From: Solen grandis
Taxonomy: Eukaryota; Mollusca; Bivalvia; Adapedonta; Solenidae
NCBI GenBank assembly: GCA_021229015.1
Contig: CM037777.1
Span: 26,678,775-26,742,774, forward strand
Reading direction: 5' to 3'
Length of the DNA: 64,000 nucleotides
The notes beneath the pieces are model-generated. The model was not told where the DNA came from and did no database searches. It saw only the letters and a program-made list of their open reading frames with translations. Both the position numbers and the translations under genes were made by a program. Positions 33,802-44,922 of the stretch are shown in pieces (within the stretch, counting starts at the first letter, position 1; each line of letters opens with the position of its first letter).

Positions 33802-35474
33802 TTTAGATTCACCATAGGGTCATGATTTGAATAAACTTGATAGAGGTTTATTAGACTATGCTACACACCAAATATCTAAGCTCTGGGCCTTGCTGTTTTG
33901 CCAAAGAAGTTTGCCTTTTAAAATATATTTTAGTTGCTATTTCTCATACTTTACCAGTAGCTTTGTACTTTTAACTGTTACAATTATTTGTTTTTCTATA
34001 ATTAAATTCGGAAAGGAATATTGATATTTTATATGATGCAATAATAAAGCATTTCTTTATTCATACTTTCTTTCTTTCAACATTTCGTTTCAGCCACGTG
34101 ATGCATTCTTTGTCTACTGTCATAGATAAGTGTTATAAAAACGCCAGGGTATCATGGCATGTTTAGCGTGTCTGCAATTCACACTTTGCGCAATTAATCG
34201 CTAATCGCATTAAACTGGTCACGTGGCTTGTCTGTCACCCCCGTCCTGGGTAGACGAAACTTTTCTTTGTGAAAAGTTAAGGATTCGAATTTTGGCTTTC
34301 TAAGAGGAAGGACCTCTATTTAGTATTTCCTAACGAAACTTATTAACTGATATTTAATATTGATATCTACTGTGATTTCACGGACATTTATGTGGATAAC
34401 CATCATTATTATTATTTGGTACTACTGTGTTTTCACGGACTATATTATTATTGTCATTTGAATTTGTGGATTGCCATAGAAAGAAAAGAAAAGAAGAAAA
34501 TAAAATTTCATTAATCACAAAAGGACTTATTCATCATTGTGTGAGAGCTCCCTTAAACTCCTCAACATAATTAACTAGATACCGGGGCACAGTCGGACAG
34601 TCAACAATTAATATACACATTAACATTTATTACATCACTGACAGGAAATTTTAAGCCTGTTATCATAATTCCTATACAAGACGACGGACGCATGCACGGG
34701 CGCCTGGCAATCCTAATTGCTCACCATTAGCACGTTGTGCTCATGTGAGTTAATAAATCATTACCAACAGTTGAGAATAGCAAACATACACGGTAACCTC
34801 ACTTCCAGATTCCGATCGCGTAACGTTAACGAGTTTACTATTTATAGTTATATACAACAATTTTATTACAAAAGTCTTTCAAAAATAGATTTACCTGAGT
34901 ACACTTTTTGCGTGTCATTACCGGGACACGTTGTGCGGCCCCATCTTACATAGGTTGAACCTTGACCTGAAAAATACAGCATGAATCTTCTTACAAAATC
35001 TTGAAAACACCAAGTTAATATGGAATTGATAATATATATTGTTTGCTTTTGTGGTTTTTTTTATTCAAAAATTATGTTTGTTGTTCCCAAATATTATTTC
35101 GTTAAGAACAAGTAAATTCATGTACTTGTTTTAGAAAATGAAACACAAAAGTAATATAATTTCATGTGAAGAAACACTTAAGTTTTAGACCTAAGAACAG
35201 TATTTGAATCAGGAAGACATCCAACTGAACATATTATAATTACAGAAGTGTTTACCGTTTTGAAGATGAACCAATTGATTTCTCAATGACTCTATCTCCT
35301 GTCTTAGGATTGCCACCTCTTGTGCTATATCTACGTCGCTATGGAGAACAAGCCTTTTTTCGCGAACACCGCCAGAAAATCCGACAAGAAAAAACACTAA
35401 AATACAGTGTGAAAATCTAAAACTCATTTTTCCTTTTGTCTCTAGTCTGCGTCTAAGCACAAAGTATGCTGCGA

Positions 35475-35481
35475 TTTTATA
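35475..35481 (-). promoter_or_regulatory. TATA box of gene 4
   Basis: TATAAAA on the minus strand, 48-54 bases upstream of the gene 4 ATG (35427). Sequence between the box and the ATG (cagcatactttgtgcttaga type) is shared with gene 2. Confidence 0.55.
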
Positions 35482-36031
35482 TTTTACTTCTGTGTCGATA
35501 AATTTTAATTTGTTATCGAAGCAATGCTGTTTCTTTAATCTAAATCTGACAAATCCATTGTATAGTTGCTAAGTTTCAATGAAATTCGTTTAAATTTAAT
35601 CCAGTCTAAGAAGTTATTCGCATGTTCATTAATCATTTGTGGATTAGACTACGAATGAATGTTTTTGATGTTTGTTTAATTGCTGGGGTTTAATGTCTCG
35701 GTCGTATTTAGTTGTGTGTGATGTCAGCCGCTCACATTTCCAAGCATTCGACTCTACATTGATAACCGAAGAACCTCTCGATTTTGTCCAAATGATCGAA
35801 CGATTGAACAAATTTCTACATCACAGGTATGCTGAAATTAAGCAAAGGTGTTGAAAAATCAATTCTGTTTCAAAAATAATATTTACAGGACACAATAATT
35901 GTCTGTGACATGAGAGCACAAAAGAACTAATTTCTCTAAGATACTAGGTGTGCACTCCATGCGGACGAATATAGTTTATTTTTTTATGCTAATGGACTCG
36001 TAACTAATTTTTGATAAATAAATATATGTAG

Positions 36032-36179
36032 GTTTCGGTCATTTTATATGTTACAATTACCAATTGAGGTATCTGAGGTGTCCGATACAAATCCGTGTAA
36101 CATATACTTATAACCACACCAAGCTATCAACCTTAGATACCTCTAGGGGGTATTGTAACACTATAAAATGACCGAATCC
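36032..36179. mobile_element. MITE with ~40-bp inverted termini
   Basis: The left end ttcggtcattttatatgttac... runs to 'gaggtatct' (36034-36076). The right end, reverse-complemented, reads ttcggtcattttatagtgtt and ends with the same 'gaggtatct' (36139-36176). The pair would fold into a hairpin. It contributes to the length difference between the two duplicated gene flanks. Confidence 0.75.
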
Positions 36180-36634
36180 TGTATACATGTATTTACTATT
36201 CGAAAATAGAAACGAGCCCCTTTGCCTGTAACACTGACCTTCGCAGAAATACCGCAGTAGGCATTTGACAAACTCCGGTGCAGTGGATTGGCTCCATATC
36301 AAATACCGCCACACCGAGTTACCACGTGGCCATGGTGTGTATCAAAAGTCACGCTATTAGTAAACTTGTGATTTAGCTGAAATTCAGATATTTTGCAAGT
36401 CATTGTGGAGATCTCCTGTTTCGGAGATTGGGTATTTGATATAAGCACACGGCAAATGACGGGTTAGATAAGACATTTGATTCTCGGGACTGATTACCAA
36501 AAAATGATGTGTAGCTCGTTAAACCCTCTTTCACTTAAGATACACACAACTACGGTGCCTACAACACTTTGGTTATTCTGTATTAGATAAATTGTTAAAA
36601 TGCGTTCAAGTTATAGGCTGCATTAGGCATATTA

Positions 36635-37260
36635 TTTCCGCTAGGTGGTGCTCTCTGGCATGCCGTGTAAATAAGGAGAACTCCTTTTAGAGATGTTGGA
36701 TAATTATCTTGACTTGACATGACTTGACTTGACTATTTGAGTTTATCGTCGCTTCGACAGTATTTCCGTCATATAGCGACGTCCAACTAATTACAGGTAG
36801 AGGAAGACCCCGAAAGCACGGAGACATCCGGGTAGAACCACCGACCTACCACAAGCCAGCTGGAAGGCTTCCTCACATGTATAGTTATATTGAATTTTGA
36901 GGTTTTGAATGTTACTACAACATAATCACTCTCGAGGCAGCCTCGCTGTATTGAAATGGCAAACATCATTGAGTTCCTCGGGAGATAGACTAAGTTCAGA
37001 CTCAATGTATAAAGGAGCTGTCTTAAAGCATAGCATCTTGGCAAAGAAGAGAACCTCGACAGCTTTTGGGCCTCGTGGAAACTGCATGGGGTATGGGTTT
37101 TTTAAAGGCGGATAGAGTTGTGTGGCATAGCTCCTTTGAAGCAGATGCGCTGGTATTTATTGTTCTGTTCTTTAATAATATAATATAATATAATATATAA
37201 TATAATAATATAGTCATTAGATATCTATATATGATTCTTTTAAGTGATTTTTCTTGTTTT
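36635..37260. repeat. Duplicated 5' flank, distal part, second copy
   Basis: Pairs with 23385-23850 (ctaggtggtgctctctgg, gggcctcg, agatatctatatatgat). It is interrupted by the SINE at 36700-36890 and carries an expanded TA-rich run at 37176-37212. Confidence 0.7.
36700..36890 (-). mobile_element. SINE with (TTGAC)n tail
   Basis: Reverse complement: head with agctggcttgtggtaggtc and a ggtggttctaccc B-box-like motif (36834-36846), a body with 'cgtcgctatatgacggaaat', and a 3' end gacgataaactcaaatagtc followed by a (GTCAA)n-type tail (36710-36737). The 3' end resembles mollusc SINEs that end in '..ggcgttaaac..'. It interrupts the duplicated flank, so it inserted after the duplication. Confidence 0.7.
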
Positions 37261-37269
37261 TTATTGTTT

Positions 37270-37810
37270 TTAATTATATGGTCGGTGTCTTCCATCTTCT
37301 GGCTACTGCCGTTGAGAAGCCAGTTCTTTTTTTAAGCACAGTTCGTGAAGAAGTTAACATTAAAAATATCAATAACATAACATGTATACATTTTAATTGG
37401 AATTTCATCCACAAAAAATATAAAACTCTTGTTATTTCTGCAAAATGTTTAAATAAAGACACACTCTGGTTGACAATGTCTTCAAAATGTTACAATCTCT
37501 GGATGTCGGATAGGTATTATAGAATACAATAAGACATTGAAACGTTAAGAAACATGCTCAATCTTTCATATCAACGAACCCAACAAAATATCATTCCAGC
37601 CATCGGGAAGGTATTGCAAAGACGAGTGGTGGGATATAGATATTTGGGCAACCAATGGCGTACCTAAAGGTTGGATAATTATGTGAACGTCTCCCGTCCA
37701 AAACCAAAACTGTCAGATTTAATATATATTCAACTTTCACAAGAGTCTAATGGCGTAAAGCTGTATTCAACGTCTTATCATTCAACTTTCACACCGCATA
37801 TACATATAGT
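37270..37810. other. Non-coding stretch, no recognised feature
   Basis: AT-rich. Overlapping open frames exist on both strands but none shows a recognisable domain or splice context. Confidence 0.5.
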
Positions 37811-38784
37811 AAGATACCACACCCACTAAAACGATCCTGACACCATAGACATGTGGCATGATACCACACCCAGTCACATTGTCCTGGTACTATAGACATG
37901 TGAATGATACCACACCCAGTCACATTATCCTGGCACCATAGACATGTGGCATGATACCACACCCAGTCACATTATCCTGGCACCATAGACATGTGGAATG
38001 ATACCACACCCAGTCACATTATTCTGGCACCATAGGCATGTGGAATAATACCACACCCAGTGACATTACCCTAGCAACATAGCCACTTGGCATGATACCA
38101 CACCCAGTCACATTATCTTGACACCATAGACACGTGGCATTATACCACACCCAGTCACATTATCTTGACACCATAGACACGTGGCATTATACCACACCCA
38201 GTCACATTATCTTGACACCATAGACACGTGGCATTATACCACACCCAGTCACATTATTCTGACACCATAGACACGTGGCATTATAACACACCCAGTCACA
38301 TTATTCTGACACCATAGACACGCGGCATTATACCACACCCAGTCACATTATCTTGACACCATAGACACGCGGCATTATACCACACCCAGTCACATTATCT
38401 TGACACCATAGACACGTGGCATTATACCACACCCAGTCTCATTATCTTGACACCATAGACACGCGGCATTATACCAAACCCAGTCACATTATTCTGACAC
38501 CATAGACACGCGGCATTATACCACACCCAGTCACATTATCTGACACCATAGACACGCGGCATTATACCACACCCAGTCACATTATTCTGACACCATAGAC
38601 ACGCGGCATTATACCACACCCAGTCACATTATCCTGGCACCATAGGCATATGGCATGATACCACACCTGGTCACATTATTCTGACACCATCTACATATGG
38701 CATGATACCATACCCAGTCACATTATTCTGACACCATCTACATGTGGCATGATACCACACCCAGTCACATTGTCCTGACACCGA
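37811..38784. repeat. 47-bp minisatellite, about 20 units
   Basis: Head-to-tail 47-bp units built from 'ccacacccagtcacatta', 'tcttgacaccatagacac' and 'gtggcattata'. The middle units (38100-38640) are nearly identical; both ends are diverged, as expected for an array that homogenises in its centre. The E-box CACGTG occurs in many units and alternates with CACGCG or CATGTG in others. One unit near 38530 is a base shorter. No long ORF is maintained. Confidence 0.95.
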
Positions 38785-38789
38785 CCCAG

Positions 38790-40785
38790 CCAGTCCTAGA
38801 ATTTTTCTGTATAAATGCTGAGCGCCGGGAGCTATTAGTATGAATATCAACAATTTATGTATGTATGTATGTCGCGGTCACCCGATGTGGACGCTCAAAC
38901 CCTTCAGCCTTTGGGGACAATTTAAAAAAAATCTGTACACAATTATAAAGTTTGCATTAATGGAAACCATGGAAACAATGGTGAACGAGAGTGTGTCTTT
39001 TACAGTACCAGGTTACTAATGAAAGAGAAGCCCAATGAACTAGGCAGCTAGCTACCTGGCTTTACGGTATTGGAGGCGTTTGCTTCTAAGCAAGTTAACA
39101 TATTAAAGCAGGGCGTTCATGAAAGTTTTGTTTGTAGAAGGGTATTGATAGACGTATTACACATACATAGTTACATAGTTAAAAATCAAATTCTTAGTCG
39201 ATGACCATCTGTAAACAAGCTGTTTTAAGGAGTACATAATTATTTGAGTCATATAAGGACGTACAAAATATTTGTAAGTCACTTAGAAACATCCTATATG
39301 GAACTTTGTAATTCAGTTAATTTGCACTGGGTCACCTCTTTTTATCATGTATCCGGTTACATTTCCACCGGCTGTCATATGGCCGTCTGCTTTACCGAAA
39401 AAAAAAAACCTACTGAATCAGCGAGAATATTGTTATAATCATTAGCAACAGGTAGACTTGGCTAAAAGCATGTGATTATTAACATCATGAGTTAATAGTA
39501 CATGTTAACGATTTCTTTAATCAAAACGCACAATGCGCTGACAGAATGTCGGCAAGACTTGCTATACATGTAATTCTAACTCCAGCGTTTAAGCAGGATT
39601 GATCTCGATAGAGGCAAAGGTACTGTGGCACGATATGAAATCTAGTTACAGTTACTAGTTGTCAGACAAACTCGCTCTACGTTTTATGATAAACACACAA
39701 ACACATACACACTTGATGTCCACAATTAACGGTTAAAGCTTCGAACCATGTTAGCAAAATATTTGGAAGATTTTTGAAAAAGGTACCATACAAAACCACT
39801 TTTAACTAAACTTGGCAATGATGGTGCTAAAATTCAGAAATCCGGTTGCTATAGCAACCGAAACACTTTTGTTTAGAAAGTACAATTTCCCTCTAATACT
39901 AAAGGTCTGACACCTAATGTCCTTCAACCGAATTTGCTAAAGCAAAGTAAATGGGGCTTCCGTGGAGTCAGCTGGTTTCATTTCAAAAGATCGTAAAACG
40001 AGTACCGGTATAACGAGACCGATTCTCTACAAGACACTTAGCAGGCTGACAGGCTGCTTTGCGTTCAGTTTAAGATGTGTTTGGTCCATGTTTCAAATTG
40101 GATATGAAAATTCATGTTAGCTTTAAAACAATATCTGCGTAAATGTACAAGTAAAAGATGACCGGTGGCACCAGTATATTCAACAAACAAAACCTTGTCA
40201 AGGAATCGGAAAGGCTCAGTGGTATTTAATTATTCAAACAATACTTTAAGTTCACGGGGCAAAAGGTCACCGATACAAAATGGCTGAACAACATCATGAC
40301 AGCGACGAAAATGAAAGTTCAATGTAAGGGGAGAAAGGCCTTTCCTTTCCTTGTTGAAGTAATAGACAATACTCAAGACACACTAGGAACTGGAACTCTG
40401 AGTGGTACATGCACATAAGAAAACTTCGTTAAAAAAAGCATCAACTTATGGTCCTTTAACAAAATATCGGAAAACAAATGAGGCTTACAGGAGTTTTTTT
40501 TAATCAAGCCTACCTGTCAGAATTTGTCGAATGTAGAAACAGAAACACATTTTTTTCTGCCAACTAGCTTGGTTTGATTCATTCTCTAAAACAGAAGCTG
40601 GCATGCCACCAGAACACATTCTTTTTACCTTTGCAGAGATATTTTTTTGGAATACAAGTACATATGTAATCTGTTGAAAGAAGTGAGACAGGAAAGGTTT
40701 GACTGACAGAGAGACAACGAAGTGGTCCCTAAGTGTCACCTCTGTTTTCAGCAGGAGAAACAAAAATAGACCTCATTCATTGAAC
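38790..40785. other. Non-coding stretch, no gene supported
   Basis: Contains a (TATG)n run at 38856-38872 and short A-rich tracts. No splice-flanked ORF or known repeat was recognised. Confidence 0.5.
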
Positions 40786-40791
40786 AAGCTG

Positions 40792-40835
40792 GGCAGCCCC
40801 TTCTTATATAGGTTAAACCTTGACCTGTAATGATA
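40792..40835 (-). pseudogene. Relic of C4-like exon 2 with intact acceptor
   Basis: Reverse complement contains the exon 2 acceptor (attacag, then gtcaaggttt) and translates QGLTYIRRGC, matching QGSTYVRWGR of the intact genes. Homology ends at about 40792. No exon 1 or exon 3 partner was found within a few kb. It extends the former tandem array to the right. Confidence 0.65.
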
Positions 40836-40969
40836 CATTGCATAAAGCAGAAGTTCTAAGTGGACGTAATAAAGCAATTTTGTTTACCATTGAAATGTAG
40901 CCTTAGATTACTGAACCTTTTTTACACCCGTCAAATAACAGGCTATTAAAGTATGGTGCTGTCTGTCCG

Positions 40970-41350
40970 TTTATCCAAAGATACTTCGTTTCTGTGCAAT
41001 GACTTTTAAAAGTCCTCATCTATTCATATTCATATTTGGTATGCAAGTATATATTCATTCAAGTTATATCAAAAATGTTAAGTTCGATATAATTCCTGAA
41101 AGACTTTATGTATCAAATTCATATTTGGTACATGCATGTATATAATATCAAAATACAGGCCAAGTTTGTTTTTGGTCTCAATCCAATTATTTGTTATAGA
41201 GTTATGCACCCTTTAAAGGCAAATTTCATAATAAATGACCGTTTCCACACAATGACTTTTAAATTGCATTCATATTTGCTGTGTAAATGTATCATATAAA
41301 AACAGGGCAAGTTAAATTTTGGTTACAATCTACTGATTTATAATAGAGTT
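40970..41350. repeat. Dispersed repeat, two diverged tandem units
   Basis: Phrases 'gtttctgtgcaatgacttttaaaagt' (40988) and 'gtttccacacaatgacttttaaattg' (41241), each followed by a 'cattcatatttg' block and by 'gtgtaaatgtat' or 'atgcaagtatat', mark two units about 250 bases apart. Non-coding. Confidence 0.55.
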
Positions 41351-41929
41351 ATTCATCAATAATATCATTAATCTTCCACTTATTAATATATTTTTCCAAC
41401 ATACAGATGTCGTTAAATACAAAACTGGTTTATCCCCCTTGTTTGGTATTCAGAGCATATGGGTAGTTCCAAAAGCATGCAACTTGGTATGGTACATGTA
41501 TGCTACCTACTAGTATACGACATGGTATCACAATAAGACCGTACAATATCCATCTCATATAGACAGTCAACAAATGACTGAAATATTGTCATTGGAAAAG
41601 ACCATTTCACCAGGGGATCGGCAATACCCGGTATAATTCTCTTATTTAAACTGACCAATCAATGACTCAGTAATTGCAGGTATCATTAGCTGATTTAAAC
41701 TGACCAATCAGTGAATGAGAAAAAAACTCGAATGTATGTTTATTTCCCAATGAACAATGTATGCAATTCTACAGCAGCATGTAGATTAGGTGTTCAGGAA
41801 GTGTTCGTTGATTTACGTAGGTTTACGTGTCATTTTGCAGTGAAATGGTCTATGTTAAACACAAGAAGTCAGATTAATGGTATTTGTAATAAATTAAAAC
41901 CCAATTAACATATGGTTAATTTTTATGTT

Positions 41930-41935
41930 TTTATT
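41930..41935 (-). terminator. Polyadenylation signal AATAAA for the exon at 42145
   Basis: AATAAA on the minus strand about 210 bases after the stop codon at 42145-42147, with AT-rich sequence between, consistent with a short 3' UTR. Confidence 0.5.
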
Positions 41936-42144
41936 CGCATCATGTATAAAAAAAGACAATTTACAATATATACAAAAACAAGCAACCTAAGAAAAGGCAC
42001 ATACTAGTATATATTTTTGTACGTTAACATAAAAAACTTCCCATTAAGTTGGGGAGAAATGGATATATTGATGTAAAAACTTATCAGTATAAAATTTAAA
42101 ATCAAAATACATTCACACAAACAGGATGAAAATGTAAAAAAAAA

Positions 42145-42228
42145 TCACACTGATTTTTCAGCATACAACTTTATATCATATGTGTTTCCTTTTAAGGTAG
42201 CATGTAAAGTCACTCCAACCTGTTTTCC
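42145..42228 (-). CDS. Candidate terminal coding exon of an unidentified gene
   Basis: Just upstream on the minus strand is a classic acceptor: a T run, then gcatgtcatccag (ending at 42229). The 84-base exon begins GGA in phase 0, encodes 27 residues (GKQVGVTLHATLKGNTYDIK, then LYAEKSV) and ends in TGA. A 3' UTR and AATAAA follow at 41930. Composition and residue pattern look coding, with alternating beta-strand-like hydrophobics. I do not recognise the family. It may belong with the exon-like segments at 46991-47217 and 54470-54575 on the same strand, but linkage is inference. Confidence 0.5.
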   Translation of the reverse strand, partial: GKQVGVTLHATLKGNTYDIKLYAEKSV

Positions 42229-42973
42229 CTGGATGACATGCAAAAAAAAAATTGCTGCGCAGTTCCAGTTTAAATATTTTAAATGAAAAGCATCACAATA
42301 CGATTCATTTGTTAAGCTTAATGCCCTGGAGCCAATAAAATATGAAAACATTTTGCAAAAATTACAAAATGGCATTTTCAAACATTTCAATTTAACAAAA
42401 TTGTTAAAGATCAACTAGATGACAAAATGATCTGACCTGAATAAGACCTGGCTGTTTTATTATAAAAGAGATCTTATTTTGATTTTCATATACACTATAA
42501 AACGTATGACGTCATTGGGAGCCTGATGTTATGACCTTTCAACTCCCGCCCCACCCCTCCTACCAGACGGACTATCAAACGCAATGACCAGCTCGGAAAC
42601 CATTAACCATTACACCAGCAGTTCATACAAATAAAGTCAGAATTACAGAGTTATGTTGGTATTCTCTATGAAAATGCATACTGTGAAAACATCAATTTTC
42701 ATCCGACACTAATTTTCATTAATTTCATAGAGGGTAATATTAATAAGAGGGTAATACTAATATTAATCCTACTGAAAACCCATTCTTATATCAGACTTCA
42801 TATTTCCTAAGAGATGTATCAATGAATTAAAGTACCTAGAAATTCCCTTAAATAAACAATAATGAAATTTTATGCCAACAAAAATTAATTGACTTACAGA
42901 ATTTGACTTGTATCAATGAAGATTTTGTTTGCAATATTGAAGTTTGACAGTTTGTATGAATTATTCATGTATT

Positions 42974-43138
42974 TAGGCCAGGCCTGGTGGTTCTCGAAAC
43001 ATACATAAGTATGATCTTAAGCTTAAATCCAAATATCATACTTTAGTTCCTGTAACATTTTATGGACATATTTGAGTTTAAGCTTAAATATCATACTTAA
43101 GTTCATTTTACATTTTCGAGGACACACGGCCAGGTGTG
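42974..43138. mobile_element. Foldback MITE
   Basis: The left arm (ggcctggtggttctcgaaac ... taagtatgat ... taagcttaaat) and the reverse complement of the right arm (acctggccgtgtgtcctcga ... taagtatgat ... taagcttaaa) match over ~55 bases with gaps. The loop is about 50 bases. No coding content. Confidence 0.7.
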
Positions 43139-43489
43139 TATAGCCAAAGTGTCTGTAGGGGTGGGTGGATTTCTGAAAGGTATTGTCGCCAATCTTCTGT
43201 GGTTCTCAGACTCAATGATACATATAATTTCATGTATTATGCACAATATTGCTTTATAGTTATGACAGTATGAATGTGCATCCAAAGAAATAGCTTTGGT
43301 AACAATGTGATTTCTGTATTTCTGATTTCTGCTTTCATTTTCTGATTTCATGTTTTAAAAAGGCCTTCTGTTTAAACATTGAACATAAAAAAATAGCCAT
43401 TTATTTTGTGAACATAGAAATTGAAAGTTTATTCAAAAGCTAATATTAATAACTTGAGTGTCAATTTTGATTATTTTTTTTTGGCCAAA

Positions 43490-43620
43490 TTCCTCTCAGT
43501 AACTCAGTAGTTCCTGGGCTGTACCCTCTGCTGAGGGAGCTTTGGGGAAAAATGATCTTGCCCCTACCTGGATTCAAACCCGCAACTTTTAGATACAGTG
43601 TCATATGCTCTACTTTGGCC
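43490..43620 (-). mobile_element. tRNA-like SINE fragment
   Basis: The minus strand shows an A-box-like 'agagcatatgacact' near 43600 and a gggtttgaatccagg B box at 43566-43580. Between the B box and 43500 lies 'ggtacagcccaggaac', comparable with the body of the SINEs at 16861 and 26822. Confidence 0.6.
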
Positions 43621-43974
43621 CTTAATTACAATATGTTAAAATAAGCTAATGACATAGCCTTGAGAAAAATGACATACTGAACTATAGGAAATTGGCATGA
43701 ACAATAATCCTGGATTATCTTTGTACACCTTAACCTTTTTTTAAAACCTTATCTTGTGCATATACAGTAAGACCGTACATTAGGCCAAATCTCTTTGTTT
43801 TAGAATGAACTTATATTATTTGTCACTCTAACTACTTGAGCAGGCTTTCAAAGTCTTTAAATTCTAAAAATATCATATTGTATGACAGAAAATATTATAC
43901 ATCATAATTATGTAATCACAAATTTTGAAAGAAATATGCATAGATGGTAATGGGACTACTATTGCTGCAGAAGA

Positions 43975-44190
43975 ATTAGTCAAATAGCGACATCCAGTTA
44001 ATTACAGGTGGATCTGGACACCTTATAGAGCACTAAACCACCTGGGTTGAACAACAAATCTATTTTAAGCCAGCTGGAAGGCTCCTTCATGTGAAAAATT
44101 TAAATAAACTGGGACTGGGAGCATTCACTGTGAGGGGCTTGGTGAGGGAAAGTCAATGAAAATAACCGCTTGGCCACTGATGCCACTCAT
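43975..44190 (-). mobile_element. Mollusc-type SINE (relative of 36700-36890)
   Basis: Shares 'agcgacatccagttaattac' with 'agcgacgtccaactaattac' of the copy at 36700, and 'aagccagctggaaggct' in the same place. The far end near 44160 reads, in reverse complement, ggcatcagtggccaagcggt, an A-box-like tRNA head. Confidence 0.7.
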
Positions 44191-44416
44191 ATATATATAT
44201 CAGAATATTATAACCTATCTGTTACAACTGAAAAGAGATCAACTATAAACCCTCTGAACAATTCCTGGAGGATTTCATGTGTACCGTAAATGCTCGTGTA
44301 TTGTGCCAATCATGTATAGTGCGCATCCCAAGTTTAAGGTTCAAAACATTGGTAAAAACCTTTTTCCCTTCTATGTTATGTGCCAGACGATGTTAGACTA
44401 AACCTGAAGCCTGTAC

Positions 44417-44667
44417 TTAACCCTTTCCCTCATAATGACTCATTTTGACGCCCTCAATAGGTATCACATAAAGCCTGATCTGCAGAAAACCACAGTTAAA
44501 CCTTACCAAATTTAATTACAAAACCTCATTTCCTTTGGTATCTCATTTCCGACCACTGAGGAGCAGCGAACAGCATAAAACTGATCACTGCGAGTTACTC
44601 GCAGCTATCTGTTTTATGCTGTTCGCATAGGTCTTTTCATGGTTTCCTCTATGAGGGAAAGGGTTAA
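44417..44667 (-). mobile_element. piggyBac-like MITE, copy A (inverted)
   Basis: TTAA at both ends (44417-44420, 44664-44667), with termini ccctttccctcat and its inverse. It is the reverse complement of copies B and C throughout (cataaagcctgatctgcaga, gaggagcagcgaacagcata). The internal hairpin gcgaacagcataaaac ... gttttatgctgttcgc is partly decayed. No transposase. Confidence 0.85.
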
Positions 44668-44922
44668 AGGCACAAGTCTATGCAACCACTGAAAGCAAAA
44701 AAAACACAACATCTACATCACACATTGTCCATTCTCTTTGTTCACTGTTATCGGAGCTAGACATATTGATATATAAAATATTTAATCATAACAACATATA
44801 CCCTATAAATATCTCAAATCCATTCCGAAGCACCTGGTTCTAGACGGTAATGAGGCTCTACCGAGTTACAACCAATAAGCTGGAACCTGAGGTATAATTT
44901 CCCAGTCTTTGTTGTAAACATG

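Larger units (their letters stand above)
30147..33807 (-). mobile_element. Non-LTR retrotransposon copy B in intron 2 of gene 4
   Basis: Minus-strand LINE, 3.66 kb, 5'-truncated inside the endonuclease. The left edge (its 3' end) reads aataaaacttgaaacttgg in the sense direction; the right edge lies just before 33808. A putative duplication ttcacc is at 30141-30146 and 33808-33813. Joining the flanks reconstitutes a dispersed repeat whose intact relative lies at 29950-30050 (catgatttgaa..aa..t.gataga, then accaaatatctaa), so the empty site is known. Inside are an endonuclease ORF, broken RT ORFs and a C-terminal Cys/His segment. It is inserted in the same orientation as the host gene. Confidence 0.9.
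29232..35427 (-). pseudogene. Short-chain collagen C4-like gene 4, frameshifted, with a LINE in intron 2
   Basis: Exons 35427-35256, 34966-34895 and 29720-29232 (minus), with conserved GT/AG sites and phase-1 introns. Exon 1: signal peptide (HCILVFFLVGFS) and a coiled coil 11 codons shorter than in gene 1 (in-frame loss of the segment after RNQL). Exon 2 gives GRTTCPGNDTQKVYS. Exon 3 begins SGFTGGSPYDE and keeps most motifs but has an extra base near 29540 (frame lost after NKNMF) and a one-base loss near 29248 that turns the final CSK into AQNK and removes the tenth cysteine. Intron 2 is 5.2 kb because it contains LINE copy B. The two frameshifts point to a pseudogene, but single-base assembly errors cannot be excluded. 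Confidence 0.82.

Noticed and set aside
37811..38784. CRISPR array
   Set aside because: The whole 47-bp unit repeats with no unique spacers, and the genome is eukaryotic; it is a minisatellite.
43103..43351. 82-codon minus-strand ORF and an alternative frame reading MKLYVSLSLRTTEDW
   Set aside because: It lies within or next to the foldback element at 42974-43138; lengths of this order occur by chance.
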